In this document: piece after piece, positions 1-5,139 of the stretch
Layout: each line of letters begins with the position of its first letter
How positions within the stretch are numbered: the stretch's first letter is position 1
DNA from: Pseudomonadota bacterium
GTDB lineage: Bacteria > Pseudomonadota > Gammaproteobacteria > Burkholderiales > Burkholderiaceae_B
Direction of reading: 5' to 3'
NCBI GenBank assembly: GCA_023432075.1
Contig: JAEYVD010000615.1
Coordinates: forward strand, 1 to 5,139
Length of the DNA: 5,139 bases
Position numbers and translations under genes: made by a program
The notes under the pieces: model-generated
The model's input: only the letters and a program-made list of their open reading frames with translations
Database searches by the model: none
What the model was told of the DNA's origin: nothing

Positions 1-279
1 GCCTTGCACCGGCATGGGCAAGGGCATGACGTCCGTCAGAAGCAGAATCCGCTTGGGCGTCAGCACGCGCTGAATCTCGTGCAAGGCGCTCCATGCTTCA
101 TCGGTATCCACTGGCAATCCATAGATCAGAAGATCGGCGCCCGCGTGCACGCCGTCGGCCTTGGATACGTCCGCAAGGCCCATCCCCTCGATCTCCCACA
201 CATCATCCAACTTGCTAAGAATCTGCCACAACCCCAACCGCAGTAGCGGATGGGCTTCAATCAGGACCATCTTGGCCAT
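1..279 (-). CDS. Response regulator with degenerate receiver domain (5' part only)
   Basis: The first 93 codons are present; the gene runs off the left edge with no stop. The N-terminus (MVLIEAHPLLRLGL, residues 4-17) matches strand 1 and helix 1 of NarL/FixJ-type receiver domains, where the usual text is like 'ILIADDHPLVREGL'. Strand 4 is visible as RILLLTDV (77-84), with the conserved Thr at 82. Two acidic positions are altered: the strand-1 acidic pair is Glu8-Ala9, and strand 3 reads DLLIYGLP (49-56), putting Gly54 where the phosphorylated Asp normally sits. Such receivers are usually phosphorylation-independent or sense something else. The HPLLRLGL stretch suggests a LuxR-type DNA-binding domain would follow, but it lies outside the window, so that class is inference. 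The ATG at 279 is chosen over the ATG at 270 because GGGAGGA sits 4 bases upstream. No histidine kinase partner is visible. Confidence 0.75.
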   Translation of the reverse strand, partial: MAKMVLIEAHPLLRLGLWQILSKLDDVWEIEGMGLADVSKADGVHAGADLLIYGLPVDTDEAWSALHEIQRVLTPKRILLLTDVMPLPMPVQG

Positions 280-283
280 GGTG

Positions 284-290
284 TCCTCCC
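284..290 (-). promoter_or_regulatory. Ribosome binding site of the response regulator gene
   Basis: GGGAGGA on the minus strand lies 4 bases before the ATG at 279. It decides the start in favour of that ATG over the second in-frame ATG three codons later. Confidence 0.7.
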
Positions 291-366
291 GGTTTTTCGA
301 CGGGCCTAGAAGGGATCTTCGCTGTGCTGAAGATATTATTTATCCAGCCCTGCGGGGGTGGTCCGC

Positions 367-380
367 ATATCCCGGAATAT
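367..380. repeat. Near-perfect 14-bp dyad ATATcCCGGaATAT
   Basis: The sequence and its reverse complement agree at 12 of 14 positions, with a CCGG core flanked by ATAT. It lies about 90 bases upstream of the response regulator start, inside the presumed leader. It could be an operator, but a single chance dyad cannot be excluded. Confidence 0.3.
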
Positions 381-451
381 CTAATGAAGCTGAACCGGGA
401 CGTTTAGGCTGGTCGACTTTGGTAGCCAACATAACGGATGGCATGGAACCC

Positions 452-480
452 ATCTTATGGTTCGGATTTGTCAAAATCAA
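452..480 (-). promoter_or_regulatory. Candidate sigma-70 promoter for the response regulator
   Basis: On the minus strand TTGATT (480-475; 4 of 6 to TTGACA) is followed after exactly 17 bases by TAAGAT (457-452; 4 of 6 to TATAAT). Transcription would start near 445, giving a leader of about 165 bases to the ATG at 279. A better -35 hexamer, TTGACA at 474-469, is present but has no matching -10 at 15-18 bases. A second weak pair (TTGATT and TATATC, spacer 16) lies about 40 bases further upstream. This is a motif match only. Confidence 0.25.
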
Positions 481-495
481 GACGTTTCAGGGCGA

Positions 496-501
496 TATAA
501 T
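496..501 (+). promoter_or_regulatory. Perfect -10 hexamer TATAAT, without a good -35
   Basis: TATAAT on the plus strand would start transcription near 508. The nearest -35-like hexamer, TTGTCA at 468-473, is 22 bases away, which is too far for a normal sigma-70 promoter, and there is no TG extension. It is listed because the plus-strand hairpin/T-run at 551-578 lies about 50 bases downstream, so the pair could bound a very short RNA. In an AT-rich stretch a chance match is quite possible. Confidence 0.2.
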
Positions 502-550
502 CCGACAAAATCAGAAATCAATCGTTAGCCTTAATCATGTTCCTAAATAA

Positions 551-578
551 GGATGAGGCACCTCATCTCGTCCTTTTT
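551..578 (+). terminator. Possible Rho-independent terminator, plus strand
   Basis: GATGAG (552-557) and CTCATC (562-567) form a perfect 6-bp stem with a GCAC loop, extendable by one G-U pair. Five T's follow at 574-578, after a 5- to 6-base gap. The modest GC content of the stem and the gap make it a weak terminator. No plus-strand gene is known upstream in the window. Confidence 0.35.
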
Positions 579-684
579 GCCGCTAGGGTTTTCACCAGCT
601 TCATCCCGGTCAACCCGCGGATCTCCCTATGACACGGCCTAGGGTTGCCGCCGCGCCGCGCCCGGAATGCCCGTGTTACAGACG

Positions 685-720
685 AAAAAAAGCCGCGTCT
701 GGGCATCTGCCGGACGCGGC
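685..720 (-). terminator. Strong Rho-independent terminator, minus strand
   Basis: On the minus strand GCCGCGTC (720-713) pairs perfectly with GACGCGGC (699-692). Two further G-C pairs follow inside, past one mismatch, and the loop is about 7 bases. The right arm is followed at once by seven T's (691-685). It lies about 120 bases past the stop of the transferase-like gene at 843-2447 and would end that transcript before the response regulator, so the two genes are probably separate units. Confidence 0.85.
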
Positions 721-826
721 CTCGGGTAGCCGGATGGGGAGGGAAAGCTGTCAACTTGTATCTGTCGACACATCACGCCGGTGAGCGATCCCTGCAATCG
801 AAATAACGGTAACATTTTTTATTTTG

Positions 827-840
827 ACGCCCGCAGGCGT
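827..840. repeat. Short hairpin just past the transferase-like stop codon
   Basis: ACGCC-CGCA-GGCGT is a perfect 5-bp stem with a 4-base loop, 3 bases from the TAA of the minus-strand gene. In the minus-strand direction it is followed by an A-rich run rather than T's, so it is not itself a normal terminator. It could protect the 3' end or be incidental. Confidence 0.3.
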
Positions 841-842
841 AT

Positions 843-2447
843 TTACTCCATATAGGCGAAGTCAAATACCGTGTGCCCCCCCTGATGATGCCAATGGTGC
901 ATTGAAGCATGGCGTTTTCTCAGGAAGTTTGCGTAGTGGATCTCACCATCGGTTTCGACGTACGTGGAAGGCGAAAGCTCCTCAATCTTGTTCAGCGAGA
1001 CGCCCTTGCCGTAGTGACAGAAGCCCTGGTACTGGGCGCATCGGATCACGTCTCCGCCAGGCGCGACAACGATTCCAGCGTTGCGGGCGCGCATCGGGTT
1101 GCGCACGATCGGGTTGCAGGCGTGCGGCGTCCAGGACGTCGAGCGCGGCGAATCGGAAAAAAACGCGAACAGCTCGTCGCAGTGACTCTGGCCGTCCGTC
1201 CGGTCGATATTTGTTAATAGCCACCAGTATTCACCGTGTTTAAAGATAATGGTATCGACGGCAGAAATATTGGTCATCAGATTAACATCAAGCTCCCATT
1301 TCAGCGGAAATTCTGTGCACTTCCACAGTTCGATACTGCGATTTCCGCAGGTTTCCGGAACCATGTAGGTCACGCCTTCATGTTCAAAAATATACGGAAA
1401 TGAAAGGTGATACGGCAGGTTCAGCGCGGTGCCCAACAGCCGGAAAGCCCCGTCGGAGTAGGTCGCAACCGAGATCGTGCCTTTGCGGGACGTAAAATCA
1501 TAGTCCTCAAAAAATATATATGGTTTTTTATCGTGCGTATAAACAAAAGGGTCGGCAAAAAACCGGCCCTTGGGCGGCTGCAATACCATTGCCTCCGATA
1601 CCACCGCCTGCTGCCGCGCGGACGGAAACATGCCGATCCGCCATCGGACATTGCGTTTCATGATGCGCCGCACAACCAGATCCGACATTAACCACGCCTG
1701 GCGCGCAATATATGCGGCGCTATCCCACTCCGCTGGATCGGCGCGGCGCGGGCCGCTCATGATCTGCATGGCGGGCGGCGCCACGCCCGGCCTGTCATGG
1801 GCCAGCGCCTGCAAGGCGTCATAGACCATGAAGTTTCCCAAACTGAAAGCGCGGGCCTGATTCTTCAGCCAGAACACTTCCGTGTTGAAACTGCGCTGGT
1901 CCAGAAGCTCGTCATCTTCCTGCCGGGCGCCCACGCGCCAGAGTTTCACGGTGGTGTGATCTTCGCGTTGAAAGACTTCCCAGAAGCCGGCATAGCGGCT
2001 GGTGGCCACCGCAATATCCGAATAGCTCAACTGCCATACGCCCAGCCGCGACCAGCTGGCAAGCTGCGCGCGCGTGGCGAGCGAGGCGCCCAGCGTGATC
2101 ACCAGGTCCAGGCCCAGCGCCTGCACCTCGTCGCGCGCCTGCGGGTCCTCATCGCCGGGCGCCAGCGGAATCACCGCCGTGCCGGCCTGCTGCAGGCCGT
2201 CGCGCATGTCGCGGCACGCCAGCATGTCGCGCTGCTTCTGCGGCAGCAGCTTGCCTTCCAGGCGCGACAGCGTGCCGAACAGCGCCTTCACGCTCAGCCT
2301 GGGCGCAGGGTCGGCGGCTTCCCCGTTCATCACCAGCAGCGCCGTGAGGTCGAATTCCTGGCTGTGGAGTAGCCACTCAACCATCTCGTGCATCCAGCCG
2401 GGTTGCTCATACCCGTCAACCAGCAATCCCACCTTGTACGTCTTCAT
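843..2447 (-). CDS. Formyltransferase-like / GINT1-like beta-propeller fusion protein, putative glycan-modifying enzyme
   Basis: 534 residues, complete. The N-terminal half (about 5-220) has the formyltransferase layout: KVGLLVDGY near the start, LDLVITLGASL (113-123), then GVWQLSYSD (136-144) and RYAGF (151-155), which line up with the 'GVINLHPSLLPRYRG' region. The catalytic Asn and His of that motif are Gln139 and Ser141 here, so formyl transfer looks unlikely. The C-terminal half (about 285-530) carries motifs of the five-bladed GH43-like propeller seen in glucosamine inositolphosphorylceramide transferase N-terminal-like proteins: FFADPFV (296-302), YIFFED (310-315), HLSFP (347-351), YMVPET (361-366), EYWWLLTN (406-413) and a His-rich end. 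No signal peptide or membrane segment is seen, so a cytoplasmic role on a sugar nucleotide or lipid-linked glycan is inferred; the substrate is unknown. The ATG at 2447 follows AGGAG by 8 bases; the frame stays open to 2516 but lacks that support. It has no glycan-gene neighbours in view. Confidence 0.8.
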   Translation of the reverse strand: MKTYKVGLLVDGYEQPGWMHEMVEWLLHSQEFDLTALLVMNGEAADPAPRLSVKALFGTLSRLEGKLLPQKQRDMLACRDMRDGLQQAGTAVIPLAPGDEDPQARDEVQALGLDLVITLGASLATRAQLASWSRLGVWQLSYSDIAVATSRYAGFWEVFQREDHTTVKLWRVGARQEDDELLDQRSFNTEVFWLKNQARAFSLGNFMVYDALQALAHDRPGVAPPAMQIMSGPRRADPAEWDSAAYIARQAWLMSDLVVRRIMKRNVRWRIGMFPSARQQAVVSEAMVLQPPKGRFFADPFVYTHDKKPYIFFEDYDFTSRKGTISVATYSDGAFRLLGTALNLPYHLSFPYIFEHEGVTYMVPETCGNRSIELWKCTEFPLKWELDVNLMTNISAVDTIIFKHGEYWWLLTNIDRTDGQSHCDELFAFFSDSPRSTSWTPHACNPIVRNPMRARNAGIVVAPGGDVIRCAQYQGFCHYGKGVSLNKIEELSPSTYVETDGEIHYANFLRKRHASMHHWHHQGGHTVFDFAYME

Positions 2448-2735
2448 TTCTCGTGCTCCTGTATCAGGGCGATTGGCCTGCCGCGCCGTGACTGCGAAGG
2501 GGGCCTCGCCCGGCACACACCCGGGGCAATGCGTTCATGTTCTCGCGCTGATACTGCGGGCTTTTGGGCGTGCGTTCCAGAGCACATTCATCCTAGGGCC
2601 GGTGTCCGAGGACGATCGGCTAAATCTCAACCTCACGGGCGGCGGGCGCCTCATGCTTCTTCCCGGCAGGTCCTCGTCCGTATGCACGATGCGGAAGGTA
2701 CGTGCCGCAAAACCGACACAACAGCCGCTGCCAGT
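2448..2735. other. Upstream region of the transferase-like gene; no gene seen
   Basis: Apart from the ribosome binding site at 2456-2460, this stretch of the divergent intergenic region holds no supported gene. I checked the minus strand for TTGACA/TATAAT-like pairs at 15-19 base spacing and found none worth naming, so the promoter of the transferase-like gene is not identified. A 7-bp inverted repeat, GTATCAG (2461-2467) and CTGATAC (2548-2554), is present with 80 bases between the arms, probably by chance. Confidence 0.5.
2456..2460 (-). promoter_or_regulatory. Ribosome binding site of the transferase-like gene
   Basis: AGGAG on the minus strand, 8 bases before the ATG at 2447. It fixes the start there rather than at the in-frame ATG at 2516, which would add 23 residues with no family resemblance. 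Confidence 0.75.
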
Positions 2736-2750
2736 TAGGGGTAAACCCTA
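2736..2750. repeat. Dyad TAGGG-GTAAA-CCCTA
   Basis: Perfect 5-bp inverted arms are separated by 5 bases, about 77 bases upstream of the TetR-type gene start. No T-run follows on either strand, so it is not a terminator. An operator for an unidentified regulator of either divergent gene is possible. Confidence 0.3.
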
Positions 2751-2761
2751 TTGGGGATAGC

Positions 2762-2775
2762 AGAGGCTCGCCTCT
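2762..2775. repeat. Dyad AGAGGC-TC-GCCTCT over the presumed -35 region
   Basis: Perfect 6-bp inverted arms with a 2-base centre. It covers the place where the -35 hexamer should lie if CATAAT at 2791-2796 is the -10 of the regulator gene. Its position suits control of that promoter, either as an activator site standing in for the poor -35 or as a repressor site; no known motif is recognised. Confidence 0.35.
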
Positions 2776-2796
2776 CATCCAACCCTCCCGCATAAT
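2768..2796 (+). promoter_or_regulatory. Candidate promoter of the TetR-fadE pair
   Basis: CATAAT (2791-2796) matches the -10 consensus at 5 of 6 positions. The -35 at 17-base spacing, TCGCCT (2768-2773), is poor at 3 of 6. Transcription would start near 2802-2804, on the edge of the GAAAC-N4-GTTTG site, leaving a leader of about 24 bases before the ATG at 2827. Confidence 0.4.
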
Positions 2797-2801
2797 GCTT
2801 T

Positions 2802-2815
2802 GAAACAAACGTTTG
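2802..2815. promoter_or_regulatory. PsrA-type operator GAAAC-N4-GTTTG
   Basis: The sequence GAAAC AAAC GTTTG fits the operator consensus described for Pseudomonas PsrA, G/C-AAAC-N2-4-GTTT-G/C. It also contains the perfect 10-bp palindrome CAAACGTTTG (2806-2815). It sits directly downstream of the CATAAT -10, across the expected transcription start, and ends 11 bases before the ATG of a PsrA-like regulator. Binding there would block transcription of the regulator and of fadE behind it. The site and its position are seen; the regulator that binds it is inferred from its neighbour. Confidence 0.6.
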
Positions 2816-2826
2816 AATTCAACCTT

Positions 2827-3510
2827 ATGCAAGAAATCCGCTCCACACCCACGAGAGAAGCCATTCTGGACACCGCCGAGTCCCTGTTCGCGCAACAAGG
2901 ACACGAAGCCACGTCGATGCGCCAGATCACCGGCGCGGCCGGTGTGAACCTTGCTTCGGTGAACTATCACTTCGGCTCGAAGGAGTCACTCGTGCAGGCG
3001 GTGCTCAAACGCCGCCTGGAAGTGCTCAATCGCGAACGCATGCGTCTTCTGGACGAACTTGAGGCGCAATCCGGCGGCAAGCCCCTGAAGCCCTCGCAGA
3101 TCGTGGATGCGTTCTTCGGCACCCTGCTGCGCCTGGCTGCCGATCCCGCGCAGGCCGGCAGCACGTTCCTGCCGCTGCTGGAACGCACGATGACCGACCC
3201 CACCGACTTCATCCGGGCGCTCTTTGCCGAGGAATACGCCGATGTGCTGGCGCGTTACCGCAATGCCCTGTTCGCCGCCCTGCCCGACGTGCCCCGCGCC
3301 GAAATCATCTGGCGCTTCCAGTTCATGCTGGGCGCGACGTCGTACGCCATCATGGGCACCGACCTGCTGCGCTCGGTCACCGGCCTGGCCGGCGACGAAG
3401 CCGAGCAGCCCAACGACCGCGAATTGCTTTTGCCGCGCCTGATGAGTTTTCTGCTGGGCGGGCTGCGCTCGCCCCTGCCGCATCTGAATGCAAGCCCCGG
3501 AGGCGCCTGA
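2827..3510 (+). CDS. TetR/AcrR family transcriptional regulator, PsrA-like
   Basis: 227 residues, complete. The N-terminal TetR DNA-binding domain spans about 9-55, with the helix-turn-helix in TSMRQITGAAGVNLASVNYH (29-48) and the family-typical YHFGSKESL (47-55). The C-terminal part contains IWRFQFMLGA (161-170). The AGVNLAxVNYHFGSK stretch and this FWR-type FMLGA motif are characteristic of Pseudomonas PsrA, a long-chain fatty-acid-responsive repressor of beta-oxidation genes of about 233 residues. The fadE gene directly downstream supports the same role. ATG 2827 is chosen: a TTG at 2800 would add nine residues unlike the family and would lie about at the expected transcription start. Neither start has a clear ribosome binding site, so translation may rely on a short leader. 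Autorepression through the site at 2802-2815 is likely. Assignment as a true PsrA orthologue is inferred from motifs. Confidence 0.88.
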   Translation: MQEIRSTPTREAILDTAESLFAQQGHEATSMRQITGAAGVNLASVNYHFGSKESLVQAVLKRRLEVLNRERMRLLDELEAQSGGKPLKPSQIVDAFFGTLLRLAADPAQAGSTFLPLLERTMTDPTDFIRALFAEEYADVLARYRNALFAALPDVPRAEIIWRFQFMLGATSYAIMGTDLLRSVTGLAGDEAEQPNDRELLLPRLMSFLLGGLRSPLPHLNASPGGA

Positions 3511-3591
3511 CCGCCGTCCACTGTCCGCCCGGCCGGCGCGCCCTCGTTCGAAGGCCGCCACGCAACTGAAGAACAACGAGGAGACAAGAAA
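3511..3591 (+). other. 81-bp gap between regulator and fadE
   Basis: GC-rich, with no T-run terminator and no recognisable promoter. The two genes are therefore probably co-transcribed from the promoter ahead of the regulator. GAGGAGA at 3578-3584, 7 bases before the ATG at 3592, is a good ribosome binding site and fixes the fadE start. Confidence 0.55.
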
Positions 3592-5139
3592 ATGTACGCA
3601 GTCATCGTCGCGCTGGTTGTCATTGCGCTCCTGGCCACCGTGGTGCTGGGTGTGCGCCCCATCCGGCGGGCGCTGCTGTCCGCGCCGATCTTCAACCTGT
3701 ATCGCAAGGTGCTGCCGCAGATGTCGGACACCGAGCGCGATGCGCTCGAGGCGGGCACGGTCTGGTGGGAAGGCGAGCTCTTTCGCGGCCGTCCTGACTG
3801 GAGCCGCCTGCTGGCTTACCCCCGGCCGCGCCTGACCGACGAAGAGCAGCGCTTTCTGGATAACCAGGCCGAGACCGCCTGCCGCATGGTCAACGACTGG
3901 AACGTCACCCAAGAGCGCTTCGACCTGCCGGCCGACGTCTGGAACTACCTGAAGGCCGAGGGCTTCCTCGGCATGATCATTCCCAAGCAATACGGCGGCC
4001 TCGCGTTTTCCGCCTACGCCCATTCCGAAATCGTGACCAAGCTGTCCACGCGCTCCTCGGCGCTGGCCGTGTCGGTCGTGGTGCCAAACTCGCTGGGGCC
4101 GGCCGAACTGCTGCTGCATTACGGCACCGAGGAACAGAAGAACCACTACCTGCCGCGCCTGGCCCGCGGCGAGGAAGTGCCGGCGTTTGCGCTGACCAGC
4201 CCGTGGGCGGGTTCGGATGCGGCCGCCATCCCCGACAGCGGCATCGTCTGCAAGGGCGAATGGCAGGGCCGCGAGGTGATCGGCATGCGCGTCACCTGGG
4301 ACAAGCGCTACATCACGCTTGCGCCCGTCTGCACATTGCTGGGCCTGGCGTTCCGCCTGTACGACCCGGACGGCCTGCTGGGCGGCAAGAAGGACCTGGG
4401 CATCACCTGCGCGCTCGTGCCGCACGACCACCCCGGCGTGGACACCGGCCGGCGCCACTTCCCGCTGAACGCCATGTTCATGAACGGCCCGACGCGCGGC
4501 GCCGACGTCTTCATGCCGCTGGACTTCATCATCGGCGGTCCCGCCATGGCCGGCCAGGGCTGGCGCATGCTGATGGAATGCCTGGCCGCCGGCCGCTCGA
4601 TCTCGCTGCCTTCCTCGAACACCGGCATGTCCAAGCTGACGGCGCGCGCCGTGGGCGGCTATGCACGCGTGCGCAGCCAGTTCCGCATGCCGGTCGGCAA
4701 GTTCGAAGGCGTCGAAGAGGCGCTCGCGCGCATTGGCGGACACACCTACATGATGGACGCCGCGCGCACCATGACGGCCGGCGCGGTGGACCTGGGCGAA
4801 AAGCCTTCGGTCGTGTCGGCCATCGTCAAATACCACGTCACGGAGCGCGCGCGCCAGGTCGTCAACGACGGCATGGACGTGATCGGCGGCAAGGGCATCT
4901 GCCTGGGACCGTCCAACTTCCTGGGCCGCGCCTACCAGCAGATCCCCATCGGCATCACGGTCGAAGGCGCCAATATCCTGACGCGCAGCCTCATCATCTT
5001 CGGCCAGGGCGCGATCCGCTGCCACCCCTACGTGCTGGCCGAAATGCAGGCTGCGCAATCGCCGGACCGCAAGCGGGGGCTGGATGATTTCGACGCCGCG
5101 TTCTGGGGCCACGCGGGCTTCGTCGTGCGCAACACGTTC
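3592..5139 (+). CDS. fadE: Acyl-CoA dehydrogenase FadE (5' part, truncated by window end)
   Basis: 516 codons are present with no stop; E. coli FadE has 814 residues, so roughly a third is missing, including the C-terminal domain (DUF1974-type). The enzyme makes the first oxidation of fatty acid beta-oxidation, acyl-CoA to trans-2-enoyl-CoA, passing electrons from FAD to the respiratory chain. Residues 2-21 form one hydrophobic segment, as in E. coli FadE, suggesting anchoring in the inner membrane. [12 protein letters not shown] (199-210) is the flavin/substrate-binding signature of the middle domain. [19 protein letters not shown] and VEGANILTR (457-465) match E. coli FadE closely, with Glu458 in the position of the catalytic base. 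HPYVLAEM follows, also as in FadE. The start is ATG 3592 with GAGGAGA 7 bases upstream. It lies 81 bases behind the PsrA-like regulator and is probably controlled by it. Confidence 0.95.
   Translation, partial: MYAVIVALVVIALLATVVLGVRPIRRALLSAPIFNLYRKVLPQMSDTERDALEAGTVWWEGELFRGRPDWSRLLAYPRPRLTDEEQRFLDNQAETACRMVNDWNVTQERFDLPADVWNYLKAEGFLGMIIPKQYGGLAFSAYAHSEIVTKLSTRSSALAVSVVVPNSLGPAELLLHYGTEEQKNHYLPRLARGEEVPAFALTSPWAGSDAAAIPDSGIVCKGEWQGREVIGMRVTWDKRYITLAPVCTLLGLAFRLYDPDGLLGGKKDLGITCALVPHDHPGVDTGRRHFPLNAMFMNGPTRGADVFMPLDFIIGGPAMAGQGWRMLMECLAAGRSISLPSSNTGMSKLTARAVGGYARVRSQFRMPVGKFEGVEEALARIGGHTYMMDAARTMTAGAVDLGEKPSVVSAIVKYHVTERARQVVNDGMDVIGGKGICLGPSNFLGRAYQQIPIGITVEGANILTRSLIIFGQGAIRCHPYVLAEMQAAQSPDRKRGLDDFDAAFWGHAGFVVRNTF

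Larger units (their letters stand above)
280..842. other. Non-coding region between two minus-strand genes
   Basis: About 560 bases hold no convincing gene on either strand. Open frames here (for example plus 161-550 and minus 563-754) lack ribosome binding sites and recognisable protein features; the minus one runs across the terminator. The composition is AT-richer than the coding DNA: hand counts fall to about 43% GC at 421-480 and 38% at 481-540. The region contains a strong minus-strand terminator, a weaker plus-strand one, a candidate promoter for the response regulator and a short dyad, each listed separately. The stretch 585-684 shows nothing I can name. Confidence 0.6.

Noticed and set aside
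161..550. A 129-codon plus-strand frame overlapping the response regulator and the intergenic region
   Set aside because: No ribosome binding site or recognisable protein features; its first third is antisense to the response regulator.
563..754. A 63-codon minus-strand frame
   Set aside because: It runs through the strong terminator at 685-720 and is Arg-rich, without family resemblance.
749..754. TTGACA on the minus strand as a -35 element
   Set aside because: At 17-base spacing the -10 position reads GGCTAC, which is no match, and the terminator follows immediately.
2461..2554. GTATCAG...CTGATAC inverted repeat as a mobile-element end
   Set aside because: Only 7 bp, 80 bases apart, with no transposase or target-site duplication; probably chance.
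1797..2760. Plus-strand frames of 191 and 228 codons opposite the transferase-like gene
   Set aside because: They are antisense to a supported gene, with biased composition (Arg/Gln/His or Ser/Arg/Pro) and no domain.
4203..5087. A 294-codon plus-strand open frame within fadE in another reading frame
   Set aside because: It is Arg/Gly/His/Pro-rich shadow coding of the FadE frame, whose protein is clearly conserved with Glu458 and flanking motifs.
2986..5112. A 708-codon open frame on the minus strand, the longest in the window, antisense to the regulator and fadE
   Set aside because: The translation is low-complexity in character (Ala/Arg/Gly/Gln/His/Asp-rich) with no recognisable domain, and it lies opposite two well-supported genes. 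Long antisense frames are expected opposite GC-rich coding DNA.
1..5139. CRISPR arrays, tRNA/rRNA genes, insertion sequences, prophage or defence genes
   Set aside because: I looked for regularly spaced repeats, cloverleaf-like sequences, terminal repeats with transposase-like frames and related proteins, and found none.

Overview
The window is GC-rich overall (hand counts mostly 60-75% in coding lines). The codon usage, an FadE close in motif to the enterobacterial enzyme, and general gene style suggest a betaproteobacterium, most plausibly Burkholderiales/Alcaligenaceae (Bordetella or Achromobacter type). This placement is inference; no rRNA or other marker is present.

Layout. On the minus strand, leaving the left edge, are the first 93 codons of a response-regulator-like protein (start at 279) whose receiver domain lacks the usual phospho-acceptor aspartate. 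Bases 280-842 form an AT-richer, apparently non-coding region holding a candidate minus-strand promoter, a small dyad, a perfect TATAAT with a hairpin/T-run 50 bp downstream on the plus strand, and a strong Rho-independent terminator on the minus strand (685-720). The terminator closes the next minus-strand gene (843-2447), a 534-residue two-part protein: a degenerate formyltransferase-like N-terminal half and a C-terminal beta-propeller resembling the bacterial relatives of glucosamine inositolphosphorylceramide transferase. Its base composition falls sharply in the propeller half.

Bases 2448-2826 are the divergent intergenic region between that gene and a plus-strand pair. The part next to the transferase-like gene shows nothing convincing. 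The part next to the regulator holds two short dyads, a CATAAT -10 element and a GAAAC-N4-GTTTG site.

The plus-strand pair is a TetR/AcrR regulator of the PsrA type (2827-3510) followed 81 bp later by a membrane-anchored long-chain acyl-CoA dehydrogenase, fadE (3592 to the right edge, truncated). The site in front of the regulator fits the published PsrA operator consensus. The simplest reading is an autoregulated module in which a fatty-acyl-responsive repressor controls itself and the first step of beta-oxidation. The transferase-like gene and the response regulator have no evident functional link to this pair. The points most worth following up are the degenerate fused transferase-like protein, the phospho-site-lacking receiver and the PsrA-type operator.
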